Part shown: piece after piece, positions 1-7,648 of the stretch
Layout: the number at the start of each line of letters is the position of its first letter
Position numbering within the stretch: the stretch's first letter is position 1
Notes under the pieces: generated by a model
Seen by the model: the letters and a program-made list of their open reading frames with translations, nothing else
Database searches by the model: none
What the model was told of the DNA's origin: nothing
From: Sphingomonas jatrophae
GTDB lineage: Bacteria > Pseudomonadota > Alphaproteobacteria > Sphingomonadales > Sphingomonadaceae
Reading direction: 5' to 3'
Length of the DNA stretch: 64,000 bases
NCBI RefSeq assembly: GCF_900113315.1
Contig: NZ_FOZG01000002.1
Coordinates: forward strand, 868,001-932,000
Position numbers and translations under genes: made by a program

Positions 1-1001
1 TTCCGGCCGACGACGCTTTCCGGCAGATCCTTGCCGAAGACGCGCTGATAATATTCGGCGACCAGCGACCGCTCCGCCTCGTCGCACTTGTTGAGGAAGG
101 ACAGGCGGAAGGCCGTGCCGACATCGCCGAAGATCAGCGCATTCTGCGCCCAGCTGATCACGGTGCGCGGGCTCATCACGGTGGAGATATCGCCCGCGAC
201 GAAGCCGCGGCGGGTGAGATCCGCCACCTTGACCATGTTGTCGACGACCTTCTTGCCGTCCGGCTTGTCATATTCGCCCGACTTGGCGAGCACGATCTGC
301 GCCTCGACCGCGGCCGGCAGATAGTTGAGCGTGACGACCACGTTCCAGCGGTCCATCTGGCCCTGATTGATCTGCTGCGTGCCGTGGTAGAGCCCCGTCG
401 TGTCGCCGAGGCCCACCGTGTTGGCGGTGGCGAACAGGCGGAACCACGGATTGGGCCGGATCACGCGATTCTGGTCGAGCAAGGTCAGCTTGCCCTCTGT
501 CTCCAGCACGCGCTGGATGACGAACATCACGTCGGGGCGGCCGGCATCATATTCGTCGAACACGAGCGCGGTCGGCGTCTGCAGCGCCCAGGGCAGCAGG
601 CCTTCGCGGAATTCGGTCACCTGCGCGCCGTCGCGCAGCACGATGGCGTCGCGGCCGATCAGGTCGATGCGGCTGATATGCGCGTCGAGGTTGATGCGGA
701 TGCAGGGCCAGTTCAGCCGCGCGGCCACCTGCTCGATATGCGTCGACTTGCCGGTGCCGTGATAGCCCTGCACCATCACGCGGCGATTGTGGGCAAAGCC
801 GGCGAGCACCGCCAGCGTCGTCTCCGGATCGAACACATAGGCCGGATCGAGATCGGGCACCCGCTCGTCCGCCTCGGAGAAGGCAGGCACCTCCAGATCT
901 GAATCGATGCCGAACATGTCGCGCACCTTCACGCGCTTGTCGGGCGCGTCGAGCACGGGGGCGGCACGGCTGTCGGGCTGTGTGTTCGGCAGATCGGTCA
1001 T
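1..1001 (-). CDS. cobS: Cobaltochelatase subunit CobS, partial (3' end off window)
   Basis: CobS is the AAA+ ATPase of the aerobic CobN-CobS-CobT complex that inserts cobalt into hydrogenobyrinate diamide during B12 synthesis. The reading frame is open from the ATG at 1001 to the left edge (333 codons). It shows a MoxR-like Walker A (GYHGTGKST, about residue 80), a Walker B region (LVFDEYDAG) and the sensor region FATANTVG. CobS proteins are about 330 residues long, so almost the whole protein is present and only the last codons are missing. CobT would normally follow further left. The product supports the B12-dependent methylmalonyl-CoA mutase encoded at 23-25 kb. Family call is confident; the exact C-terminus cannot be seen. 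Confidence 0.93.
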   Translation of the reverse strand, partial: MTDLPNTQPDSRAAPVLDAPDKRVKVRDMFGIDSDLEVPAFSEADERVPDLDPAYVFDPETTLAVLAGFAHNRRVMVQGYHGTGKSTHIEQVAARLNWPCIRINLDAHISRIDLIGRDAIVLRDGAQVTEFREGLLPWALQTPTALVFDEYDAGRPDVMFVIQRVLETEGKLTLLDQNRVIRPNPWFRLFATANTVGLGDTTGLYHGTQQINQGQMDRWNVVVTLNYLPAAVEAQIVLAKSGEYDKPDGKKVVDNMVKVADLTRRGFVAGDISTVMSPRTVISWAQNALIFGDVGTAFRLSFLNKCDEAERSLVAEYYQRVFGKDLPESVVGR

Positions 1002-1058
1002 CGGGTCCAGGTCCAGGAGAGGCAGGGCGAGGATAACGCCGCAGGATCGGGCAAGTGC

Positions 1059-1763
1059 CTATTGAGCCGCAGCGCCCGGAGCAATGCCCGCCTTTTCCGG
1101 CAATGGGAACAGCTGCGCGAAGCGCGCGAGCAGCGGCGCATCCCCGTCCACCCGCACGCCCACGTCCTGCGCGGCGGCGCCCCCATAGACGATGGCGCCG
1201 ACCTGTTCGGGCGTGCCGGTGAGGCGCAAGCCCGCCGAAGCGCAATCGCCGCGAACGACGGCGATTGCGCCCTGCCCGATCGTCGCGACGAAGCGGTCCG
1301 CCGCGCCGAGATCGAAGCCGATCACCGCCTCCAGCCCCGCCGCCCGGCCCGCATCGAACATCGTGCGGAACGACATCATCAGCGACGCAGCGGACAGCGG
1401 CAGGGTCGGATCGTGATCGGGCGAGCGGACCGCCCAGCGGCCGAGCACCTTGATCGGCTCCTCCGCCTCATAGCCCCACGGCGTCAGTTCGTAGACCGCG
1501 ACATTGGCGGGGGACGGCAGCAGCCGCCGCACGAGCAGCCCCGCCTGCTCCAGCCCGACCAGCCGCTGCGTCAGCACGTTGGCGCTGATCCCCGGCAGGG
1601 CGCGGCGCAGCTCGGAAAATCGGCGCGCGCCGAACATCAGCTCGCGCAGGATCAGCAGCGACCAGCGCTCACCCACCAGCTCGAGCGCATGGGCGGTGCC
1701 GCAGGCGTCATCATACCAGCGCGAGCGCCCGGCAGCTACGTCAGTTAGTTTTTGGGACTTCAT
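1059..1763 (-). CDS. HxlR-family transcriptional regulator with C-terminal SCP2-like domain
   Basis: A 234-residue protein. Residues about 20-110 are a HxlR winged helix (CGTAHALELVGERWSLLILREL, then FGARRFSELRRALPGIS), the typical form with a conserved Cys near the N-terminus. The remaining 120 residues resemble the SCP2/sterol-carrier-like extension found on long HxlR proteins, a possible ligand pocket. It is transcribed divergently from the VOC/DoxX/DUF1428/SRPBCC cassette with only about 70 bases between start codons, so it most likely controls that cassette and itself. HxlR family members sense electrophiles or aldehydes (formaldehyde for HxlR itself) or redox changes; the inducer here is unknown. 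Confidence 0.88.
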   Translation of the reverse strand: MKSQKLTDVAAGRSRWYDDACGTAHALELVGERWSLLILRELMFGARRFSELRRALPGISANVLTQRLVGLEQAGLLVRRLLPSPANVAVYELTPWGYEAEEPIKVLGRWAVRSPDHDPTLPLSAASLMMSFRTMFDAGRAAGLEAVIGFDLGAADRFVATIGQGAIAVVRGDCASAGLRLTGTPEQVGAIVYGGAAAQDVGVRVDGDAPLLARFAQLFPLPEKAGIAPGAAAQ

Positions 1764-1834
1764 GGTTGCTTTAGGTAACTATCGCAGGCACAAGCTTCAA
1801 GGGACGATTCGCCGGATCAAGGGAGCGGACTGCC

Positions 1835-2272
1835 ATGGCGAGGATGATTTTCGTGAACCTGCCCGTCAGCGACGTGGCCCGCGCCGTCGCCTTCTATAGC
1901 GCCATCGGCGCAACGGAGGACGACAGGTATCGCGAAGGGGATGCGGGCGCGGCGGTCCGCTTTTCCGACACGATCTACTTCATGCTGCTCAGCCACGCGC
2001 GCTTCGCCGATTTCGCGCCCGCAGGAGCGCCCCAAGCGAGCGCGACCGCGCAGATGCTGATCACCTTGTCCGAGGACAGCCGCGAGGCGCTGGACGCCAC
2101 TGTCGCCCGCGCGGTCGCGCTGGGCGGCACGGCGGATCCTGCGCCGGTCGAGGATTATGGCTGGATGTATGGCCGCGGCTTCACCGATCCGGACGGTCAC
2201 ATGATCGGTCTGGCGTGGATGGACATGGAGGCAGCGATGGCGGCCACCGCCGGTCAAGGCGTCGCGGCGTGA
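1835..2272 (+). CDS. VOC (glyoxalase/bleomycin-resistance fold) protein
   Basis: A 145-residue single-domain VOC protein, first gene of the cassette divergent from the HxlR regulator. The N-terminus (FVNLPVSDVARAVAFYSAIG) and C-terminus (YGRGFTDPDGHMIGLAWMD) are the usual paired beta-alpha-beta edges of this fold, in the subgroup often annotated as lactoylglutathione-lyase-like. Metal-ligand identity cannot be assigned, so no reaction is proposed. The ATG is preceded by an AAGGGAG-type ribosome site, and the stop overlaps the GTG of the next gene by four bases (GTGA), showing translational coupling. Confidence 0.85.
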   Translation: MARMIFVNLPVSDVARAVAFYSAIGATEDDRYREGDAGAAVRFSDTIYFMLLSHARFADFAPAGAPQASATAQMLITLSEDSREALDATVARAVALGGTADPAPVEDYGWMYGRGFTDPDGHMIGLAWMDMEAAMAATAGQGVAA

Positions 2273-2694
2273 GCGCGGCGGCCATGACGGCGCAGCCGGC
2301 GGCGCGGCTCTCCCGCGGTGTCATTGCCGGCCGGGTGCTCAGCGGCATCGCCATCCTGTTCCTTGCCATGGATGCGGGCGGCAAGCTGATCGCGCCCGCG
2401 GCGATGATCGCCAACAGCCCGCCGCTCGGCCTGCCGGCGGAGATCGGTTTCTACCGGTTGCTCGGGCTCATCCTCGCGGCCTGCACCCTGCTCTATACCT
2501 GGCCGCGGACGGCGGTGCTGGGGGCGGTGCTGCTGACCGGCTATCTCGGCGGGGCCATCGCCTGCCACCTGCGCGTGGGCAATCCGCTGGTCAGCCATAC
2601 CTTGTTCGGCCTCTATCTCGGCGCGATCGTCTGGGGCGGGCTGCTGCTGCGCCGCCCCGCGCTCCGCGCCGTCTTCATGGGAGATGCGCGATGA
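2269..2694 (+). CDS. DoxX-like small membrane protein
   Basis: About 141 residues with four hydrophobic segments (roughly residues 15-35, 55-75, 80-100 and 110-130), matching the DoxX/DoxX-like (DUF4260/DoxX_2-type) four-helix membrane family. Start taken as the GTG at 2269 because it overlaps the previous stop as GTGA; an in-frame ATG at 2284 is the alternative. The stop overlaps the next ATG by four bases. Members of this family often sit beside VOC, SRPBCC and YCII/DUF1428 genes, but their biochemical role is not established. Confidence 0.75.
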   Translation: MSAAAMTAQPAARLSRGVIAGRVLSGIAILFLAMDAGGKLIAPAAMIANSPPLGLPAEIGFYRLLGLILAACTLLYTWPRTAVLGAVLLTGYLGGAIACHLRVGNPLVSHTLFGLYLGAIVWGGLLLRRPALRAVFMGDAR

Positions 2695-3413
2695 CGTATG
2701 TGCAGGGCTTCCTCACCCCCGTGCCGCTCGCCCGGCGTGACGACTATATCCGCCACGCGACCGGCGCGGTGCCGCTGTTCGCCGACCATGGCGCGACCCG
2801 GCTGGTCGAGGCGTGGGGCGACGACGTGCCCACCGGCAAGCTCAACGACTTTCATGGCGCGGTGCAGCGCGGCGACGATGAGGCGGCGCTGTTCAGCTGG
2901 ATTGAGTATCCCGATCGCGCCACCTATGACGCGGCCAATGCCGGCCTGATGAGCGATCCGCGCATGGCGGAGATGGGCGAGCTGCCGTTCGACGGTAAGC
3001 GCATGATGTTCGGCGGCTTCGCGCCCTTCCTCGACGAGGGGAGCGGGCGCGGCCGCTATATCGACGGCTTCGTCCTGCCGGTGGCGAAGGCCAAGCGTGA
3101 CGCCTATGCCGCGCTCGCCGCCAAGGCGTCCGTCGTGTTCCGCGATCATGGCGTGCTGCGCTACGTCGAGGCGTGGGGGGATGACGTGCCCGCGGGCACG
3201 ATCACCGACTTCTACCGCGCCGCGCATGCGGAGGACGGCGACGTGATCGTCTTCTCCTGGTGCGAATGGGCCGACAAGGCCGCGCGCGACGCCGGCATGG
3301 CGGCGATCATGGCGGACGATCGCATGCACACGGCGCCCGAGGACATGCCGTTCGACGGCAAGCGCATGATCTACGGCGGCTTCGCCGTCATCGTCGACGA
3401 AGCGGGAGCTTGA
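2691..3413 (+). CDS. Tandem DUF1428 protein (two fused copies)
   Basis: A 240-residue protein made of two copies of DUF1428, a dimeric alpha/beta-barrel family usually encoded as a single copy of about 117 residues. Copy 1 covers residues 1-117 and copy 2 about 120-238. Both begin with a Y-x-x-GFxxPV element, carry VEAWGDDVP near the middle and end with PFDGKRM(M/I)(F/Y)GGF, so this is an internal duplication that would give an intramolecular dimer. Function of DUF1428 is unknown. It starts four bases inside the DoxX-like gene. Confidence 0.88.
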   Translation: MTYVQGFLTPVPLARRDDYIRHATGAVPLFADHGATRLVEAWGDDVPTGKLNDFHGAVQRGDDEAALFSWIEYPDRATYDAANAGLMSDPRMAEMGELPFDGKRMMFGGFAPFLDEGSGRGRYIDGFVLPVAKAKRDAYAALAAKASVVFRDHGVLRYVEAWGDDVPAGTITDFYRAAHAEDGDVIVFSWCEWADKAARDAGMAAIMADDRMHTAPEDMPFDGKRMIYGGFAVIVDEAGA

Positions 3414-3417
3414 TCCG

Positions 3418-4185
3418 ATGAGCGAGAACGAACCGATCTGGTATGAGCTGATGACGAGCGACGCGGACGCGGCGCAGGCCTTCTACGCCGCCGTCACCGG
3501 CTGGACGATCGCGCCGAGCGGCATGCCGGGCATCGATTACCGCATCCTGATGGCGCCGGATGGCGAGGCCATCGGCGGGCTGATGACGGCGCCGCCAGGC
3601 TTCGGCGACGGGCCAACCTGGTTCGCCTATTACGGCGTGACGGACACTGACGCCAAGGCGGCGGAGATCGAGGCGGCGGGCGGGCGCATCCTGATGCCGC
3701 CCATGTCGCTGGGCGGCGTCGGCCGCATGGCGCTGCTGGCCGATCCGTGGGGCGCCACCTTCTACGTCATGACGCCCGAGACGGAGGGCGACCGCCGCGC
3801 CTTCGAGGCGGCGCAGGATGCCCGCCCCGGCCATGCCGTGTGGAACGAGCTGGCCTCGCCCGATCCCGATGCCGCGCTCGCTTTCTACGCTGGCCGGTTC
3901 GGCTGGCGGCAGGAGGGCGCGATGCCGATGGGCGAGCTTGGCGATTATCGCTTCCTCCATGCGGGCGCGCTGTCGATCGGCGCGCTGATGCGCGAGATAC
4001 GGGGCGCGAAGGCGGGCTGGACGACCTACTTCATGGTGCCCGACATCGATGCCGCCGCGCGCGCTGTCACTGCGGGCGGCGGCGAGGTGCTGCAGGGGCC
4101 GGACGAGATCCCCGGCGGCAGCTTCGCGCTGGTCGCGCGCGATCCGCAGGGCGCAACCGTCGGCTTCGTCGGAGCACGGGCATGA
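3418..4185 (+). CDS. Two-domain VOC family protein
   Basis: A 255-residue protein with two VOC modules, residues about 5-120 and 135-255. Each opens with a W-(Y/N)-EL motif (PIWYELMTSDADAAQAFYAAVTGW; VWNELASPDPDAALAFYAGRFGW) and closes with a DP-(W/Q)-GA element. This is the class of tandem VOC proteins related to hydroxylase-like and CFP30-like glyoxalase-fold proteins; no catalytic role can be deduced. It lies four bases after the DUF1428 gene and overlaps the next start by four bases (ATGA), so it is part of the same transcript. Confidence 0.85.
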   Translation: MSENEPIWYELMTSDADAAQAFYAAVTGWTIAPSGMPGIDYRILMAPDGEAIGGLMTAPPGFGDGPTWFAYYGVTDTDAKAAEIEAAGGRILMPPMSLGGVGRMALLADPWGATFYVMTPETEGDRRAFEAAQDARPGHAVWNELASPDPDAALAFYAGRFGWRQEGAMPMGELGDYRFLHAGALSIGALMREIRGAKAGWTTYFMVPDIDAAARAVTAGGGEVLQGPDEIPGGSFALVARDPQGATVGFVGARA

Positions 4186-4676
4186 CCGAGACGGCCGACA
4201 ATAGCTGCGCCATCCGCCCGGCGCAGGCGCACGAACTGACCGTCGAGCGCCGCGTCGCCGCTCCACCCGCCACGGTGCGACGGATGTGGGAGGAGCGGAT
4301 CGAGGAGTGGTTCTGCCCGCGCCCATGGCGGATGGTGGTGGACAGGCTGGACCTGCACCCCGGCGGCGTTTCGCAGATGCGGATGCTGGGTCCGGACGGC
4401 GAGGACATGCCGAACCACGGCATCGTCCTAGAGGCGAGCGAGCACCGCATCGTCACCACCGACGCCTTCCAAAGCGACTGGCAGCCTGCCGGTCCCTTCA
4501 TGGTCGGCATCTGGAGCTTCGACGATGATGGCGCGGGCGGCACGATCCTGCGCGGCACCGCCCGCCACTGGACCGAGGAAGCGTGCGCCCAGCACGAGGC
4601 GATGGGCTTCGCCGAAGGCTGGGGCGCGTGCCTCGACCAGTTGAAGACGCTGGCGGAAGGCGGCTCGATCGACTGA
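4182..4676 (+). CDS. SRPBCC / AHSA1-like protein
   Basis: A 164-residue protein of the START-like SRPBCC superfamily in the AHSA1 (Aha1 C-terminal) group. The opening (LTVERRVAAPPATVRRMWEE), the central LDLHPGGVSQMRM and the closing HWTEEACAQHEAMGFAEGW helix are standard landmarks. These proteins bind hydrophobic ligands in a helix-grip pocket. Start is the ATG at 4182 overlapping the VOC stop; longer upstream reading in this frame runs inside the VOC gene and is rejected. Last gene of the cassette, ending at a hairpin shared with the convergent J-domain gene. Confidence 0.87.
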   Translation: MTETADNSCAIRPAQAHELTVERRVAAPPATVRRMWEERIEEWFCPRPWRMVVDRLDLHPGGVSQMRMLGPDGEDMPNHGIVLEASEHRIVTTDAFQSDWQPAGPFMVGIWSFDDDGAGGTILRGTARHWTEEACAQHEAMGFAEGWGACLDQLKTLAEGGSID

Positions 4677-4679
4677 GGC

Positions 4680-4699
4680 TCGCCTGACGGTTCAGGCGA
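4680..4699. terminator. Hairpin between convergent genes
   Basis: Perfect 8-bp stem TCGCCTGA / TCAGGCGA with a CGGT loop, placed just after the SRPBCC stop and overlapping the last codons of the J-domain gene on the other strand. It has no clear T-run on either side, so it may end or stabilise both transcripts without being a textbook intrinsic terminator. Confidence 0.5.
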
Positions 4700-5285
4700 A
4701 GGCGGCCGCCTTGCGCAGATGCTGATAGGCGGCGATCACCTCGCCGAGCGCCTTTTCATGGCTGCGATCCCCGCCGTTGCGGTCCGGGTGGTAACGGCGG
4801 ACCAGCTCGGCATAACGCTCGCGCAGCTCGCGCCGGTCGGCATCGGGGCCGAGCTTCAGCACCTTGAGCGATCGCCGGTCCGCATCGCTCAGCGGGCGGC
4901 CATCGGCGCGCGGCGCGGCATCCGCCATGCGACCGCGCAGGGATGCCTGGATCGCGTCGAGCGGGTCGGTGAAATCCGCCCAGCGCGGCGTCGAGCCCGC
5001 GCCCGCGGCAAAGGCGCGCGTCTCGCGCTCCCACCCGGCATAAGGCCGCTGCGCCGCCTCGATCTCCTCCGTGCTCATGCCTGAGAAGAAGTTGTAGCCG
5101 CCGTTGAACGCACGGACATGATCGAGGCACAGCCAGCGCCACTCGCCCGGCCCGTCGAAGCCGCCGCGCCGCTCGCCCGGCGCGCGGAACTCACCCGGTT
5201 CGGTGCAGCCGGGGTGCGCGCATGTCTCTTCCCGTTCGATGCGGCCGTGAAAACGCGTTTCCCGCCGCTTACCCTGTTCCGCCAA
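4692..5285 (-). CDS. J-domain (DnaJ-like) protein of the cobS-linked family
   Basis: About 197 residues. The N-terminal half has a Cys pattern (CAHPGC, then WLCLDHV) typical of the alphaproteobacterial J-domain protein encoded next to cobS; the C-terminal 65 residues form the J domain with the diagnostic HPD (YHPDRNGGD). It probably stimulates an Hsp70; a client is not known. The frame extends upstream over bolA, but the TTG at 5285 is preferred because AAGAGG lies six bases before it and because upstream residues do not look conserved. It diverges from bolA with only 39 bases between start codons. In many relatives cobS follows directly; here a six-gene block intervenes. Confidence 0.82.
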   Translation of the reverse strand: MAEQGKRRETRFHGRIEREETCAHPGCTEPGEFRAPGERRGGFDGPGEWRWLCLDHVRAFNGGYNFFSGMSTEEIEAAQRPYAGWERETRAFAAGAGSTPRWADFTDPLDAIQASLRGRMADAAPRADGRPLSDADRRSLKVLKLGPDADRRELRERYAELVRRYHPDRNGGDRSHEKALGEVIAAYQHLRKAAAFA

Positions 5286-5324
5286 CGCTCGCCTCTTGGG
5301 AGTGAAAGGGCCTATGTAGGGGTC

Positions 5325-5612
5325 ATGGACCCGCTTGGCACCGGGCCGGTGGCGCGAGAAATCGCCACACGGCTGCAATCCGCCCTTTCCCCTCAACGGC
5401 TTGTCGTGACGGACGACAGCGCCAAGCATCGCGGCCATGCCGGCCACGATCCGCGCGGCGAAAGCCATTTCACCGTCGAGATCGTCGCGCATGCCTTCAC
5501 CGGCAAGTCGCGCGTTGATCGTCAGCGACTGGTCAATGCGGCGCTGGCCGACCTGCTGCGCGAGCGGGTCCATGCGCTGGCGATCAGGGCCCGATCGCCG
5601 GAGGAAGCATGA
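5325..5612 (+). CDS. bolA: BolA family protein
   Basis: A 95-residue BolA-type protein with the class II KH-like fold. The conserved loop and strand HFTVEIVAHAFTGKSRVDRQR match the family signature, and the upstream segment SAKHRGHAGHDPRGESH carries the His residues that co-ligate a 2Fe-2S cluster with monothiol glutaredoxins. BolA proteins act in iron-sulfur trafficking and stress morphology control. Start is the ATG at 5325; the longer open frame upstream overlaps the J-domain gene and is not used. The stop overlaps the GST start (ATGA). Confidence 0.9.
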   Translation: MDPLGTGPVAREIATRLQSALSPQRLVVTDDSAKHRGHAGHDPRGESHFTVEIVAHAFTGKSRVDRQRLVNAALADLLRERVHALAIRARSPEEA

Positions 5613-6316
5613 GCGCCTACGAGCTGTGGTATTGGCCGGGCATACCGGGGCGCGGCGAGTTCGTCCGCCTCGCGCTGGAAGCGGGCAGAATCCCCTATCG
5701 CGACGTGGCGCTCGAGCCGGACGCCGTCGCGGCGCTCCAGCAGGAGCTCGTCACCCCGCGCGATCACCCGCCCCTCGCCCCGCCCTGGCTGCGCGCCGAG
5801 GGCATGACCATCGCGCAGACGGCGAATATCCTGCTGTTCCTCGGCGAGCGGCACGGCCTCGCCCCCGACGAACTGGCCGGGCGGCTGTGGGTCAACCAGG
5901 TGCAGCTGACGATCATGGACATGGCGGCGGAGGCGCACAACGTCCACCACCCGGTGTCCGTCGCGCTGACCTATGAAGAGCAGGCGGCGGAGGCGGCCAG
6001 CGCCGCGCATGCCTTCCGCACCGATCGCATCCCCAAATTCCTCCACTGGTTCGAGCGCGTGCTGCTGCACAACCAGCCGTGGCTGGCGGGTGCGCGGTGG
6101 AGCTATGCCGACCTTTCGCTGTGGCACCTGCTCGAAGGGCTCGCCTTCGCCTTCCCGCAGCGTTTCGCCGGCGTCGCGCGCGATTGCCCGCGGCTGATCC
6201 AGCTGCACGCACGTGTCGCCGCTTTGCCCGAGCTCGCCGACTATCTCGGCAGCAATCGCTGTCAGGCGTTCGGCGACGGCTTGTTCCGCCATTATCCGGA
6301 GCTGGACGCGGCGTGA
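5609..6316 (+). CDS. Glutathione S-transferase-like protein
   Basis: A 235-residue protein with an N-terminal thioredoxin-like domain (YELWYWPGIPGRGEFVRLALE, close to sigma/mu-type GSTs with a Tyr near residue 8; MTIAQTANILLFLGERHGL is the cis-Pro/gamma-glutamyl-binding region analogue) and an all-helical C-terminal domain containing the N-capping WSYADLSLWHLLEG motif. Likely conjugates or reduces electrophiles using glutathione; substrate unknown. Start codon overlaps the bolA stop and its own stop overlaps the NUDIX start, so bolA-GST-NUDIX-pirin read as one operon. Confidence 0.85.
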   Translation: MSAYELWYWPGIPGRGEFVRLALEAGRIPYRDVALEPDAVAALQQELVTPRDHPPLAPPWLRAEGMTIAQTANILLFLGERHGLAPDELAGRLWVNQVQLTIMDMAAEAHNVHHPVSVALTYEEQAAEAASAAHAFRTDRIPKFLHWFERVLLHNQPWLAGARWSYADLSLWHLLEGLAFAFPQRFAGVARDCPRLIQLHARVAALPELADYLGSNRCQAFGDGLFRHYPELDAA

Positions 6317-6759
6317 CGATGCGCGCCCTGCGCCCGGCCGCGCGCATCCTGCTTCTGGATCGCGCCGGCCGCATCCTGCTGTTCCGCTTCGTGCCGGCGG
6401 ATCGCCCGCCCTTCTGGGTCACGCCGGGCGGTGCCGTCGAGCGGGGCGAGAGCTATGAGGCGGCGGCGCGGCGCGAGCTGCTGGAGGAAACCGGGCTGGA
6501 TGCGGATCCCGGCGCCGTCGTCGCCCGCCGCGTCGTCCAGTTCCTGACGCTGGAGGGCGTCGAGGTGGATGCCGACGAGCGCTTCTTCCGGCTTCAGGTG
6601 GATGAGTGCGCCGTCGACACCGCCGGCCATACCGAGCTGGAACGCCGCATCATGCAGGAATGGCGCTGGTTCACACCCGCCGAGCTGGCCGACTGGCCCG
6701 AACTCATCTTTCCCGTCGATCTTGCCGACATGCTGCTGGAGACCGCACCGCATGGCTGA
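6313..6759 (+). CDS. NUDIX hydrolase
   Basis: About 148 residues. A complete NUDIX box is present: GAVERGE, seven residues, then RELLEETGL, which fits G-x5-E-x7-REUxEExGU and coordinates the catalytic magnesium. Substrates of this family are nucleoside diphosphates linked to another group; the specific substrate cannot be read from sequence. Start chosen as the GTG at 6313, which overlaps the GST stop as GTGA; an ATG at 6319 is nearly as likely. The end overlaps the pirin start by eight bases. Confidence 0.88.
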   Translation: MTMRALRPAARILLLDRAGRILLFRFVPADRPPFWVTPGGAVERGESYEAAARRELLEETGLDADPGAVVARRVVQFLTLEGVEVDADERFFRLQVDECAVDTAGHTELERRIMQEWRWFTPAELADWPELIFPVDLADMLLETAPHG

Positions 6760-7648
6760 CCCCTTCCTCCAGACGATCCTGCCCGCCAGCCACGATCTCG
6801 GCGGCTTCCAGGTCCATCGCACCCTGCCCTCACGCGAACGGACGATGGTGGGGCCGTTCATCTTCTTCGACCAGATGGGCCCGGCAACGCTGCCGGCGGG
6901 CGGCGGCATCGACGTGCGGCCGCACCCGCACATCGATCTCGCCACCGTCACCTATCTGTTCGACGGCGCGATCGAGCATCGCGACTCGCTCGGCACCCGC
7001 ATCGTGATCGAGCCGGGCGCGGTGAACCTGATGACGGCAGGACGCGGCATCGTCCATTCGGAGCGCACGCCCGCCGACGCACGCGCCGCCGGCCCGCGCC
7101 TGTCGGGCATCCAGACGTGGCTGGCGCTGCCCGACGGGCGAGAGGAGATCGATCCCGCTTTCGAGCATGTGCCGGCCGCTGCGCTGCCGATGGTGTCCTC
7201 CGAAGGCGCGCGCGCCCGCGTCATCATGGGAACTTTGTGGGGCGAGACGTCGCCCGTCACCGCGCACAGCCCCACCATCTATGCGGACATCCTGCTCACG
7301 ATGGGCGCCGCCGTGCCGCTCGATGCGGAGGCGGAGGAGCGTGCCGTCTATCTCGCCAATGGCGATGCCAGCGTGGATGGGGTCCCGCTGCTCCAGCGCA
7401 CGCTCTACCTGCTCAAGCCCGGTTATGCGGGCACGCTGCGATCGCAGCGCGGCGGGCGCGTTATGCTGGCGGGCGGCGCCGCCTTCGCCACGCCGCGGCA
7501 TGTGTGGTGGAACTTCGTCTCCTCGTCGCGCGAGCGGATCGAGCAGGCCAAGGCGGACTGGCGCGCGGGCCGCTTCCCGCTCGTCCCCGGCGATGCCGAG
7601 GAGCATATCCCGTTGCCGGACGTGCCGACCACCGTCAGCTATCCCTGA
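6752..7648 (+). CDS. Pirin family protein (bicupin)
   Basis: A 298-residue pirin. The N-terminal cupin carries the metal-site signature PHPHIDLATVTYLFDG followed by the distal His in GRGIVHSE; the C-terminal cupin (PGYAGTLRSQRGG) is the usual degenerate half. Bacterial pirins have been reported as quercetin dioxygenases or as regulators of central metabolism; which applies here is unknown. Start is the ATG at 6752, inside the end of the NUDIX gene. Its 3' end overlaps the convergent phosphoesterase by ten bases. Confidence 0.9.
   Translation: MADPFLQTILPASHDLGGFQVHRTLPSRERTMVGPFIFFDQMGPATLPAGGGIDVRPHPHIDLATVTYLFDGAIEHRDSLGTRIVIEPGAVNLMTAGRGIVHSERTPADARAAGPRLSGIQTWLALPDGREEIDPAFEHVPAAALPMVSSEGARARVIMGTLWGETSPVTAHSPTIYADILLTMGAAVPLDAEAEERAVYLANGDASVDGVPLLQRTLYLLKPGYAGTLRSQRGGRVMLAGGAAFATPRHVWWNFVSSSRERIEQAKADWRAGRFPLVPGDAEEHIPLPDVPTTVSYP

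Noticed and set aside
1764-1834. Clear promoter or operator for the HxlR cassette
   Set aside because: The region is AT-richer and surely regulatory, but I could not find a convincing inverted repeat or -35/-10 pair.
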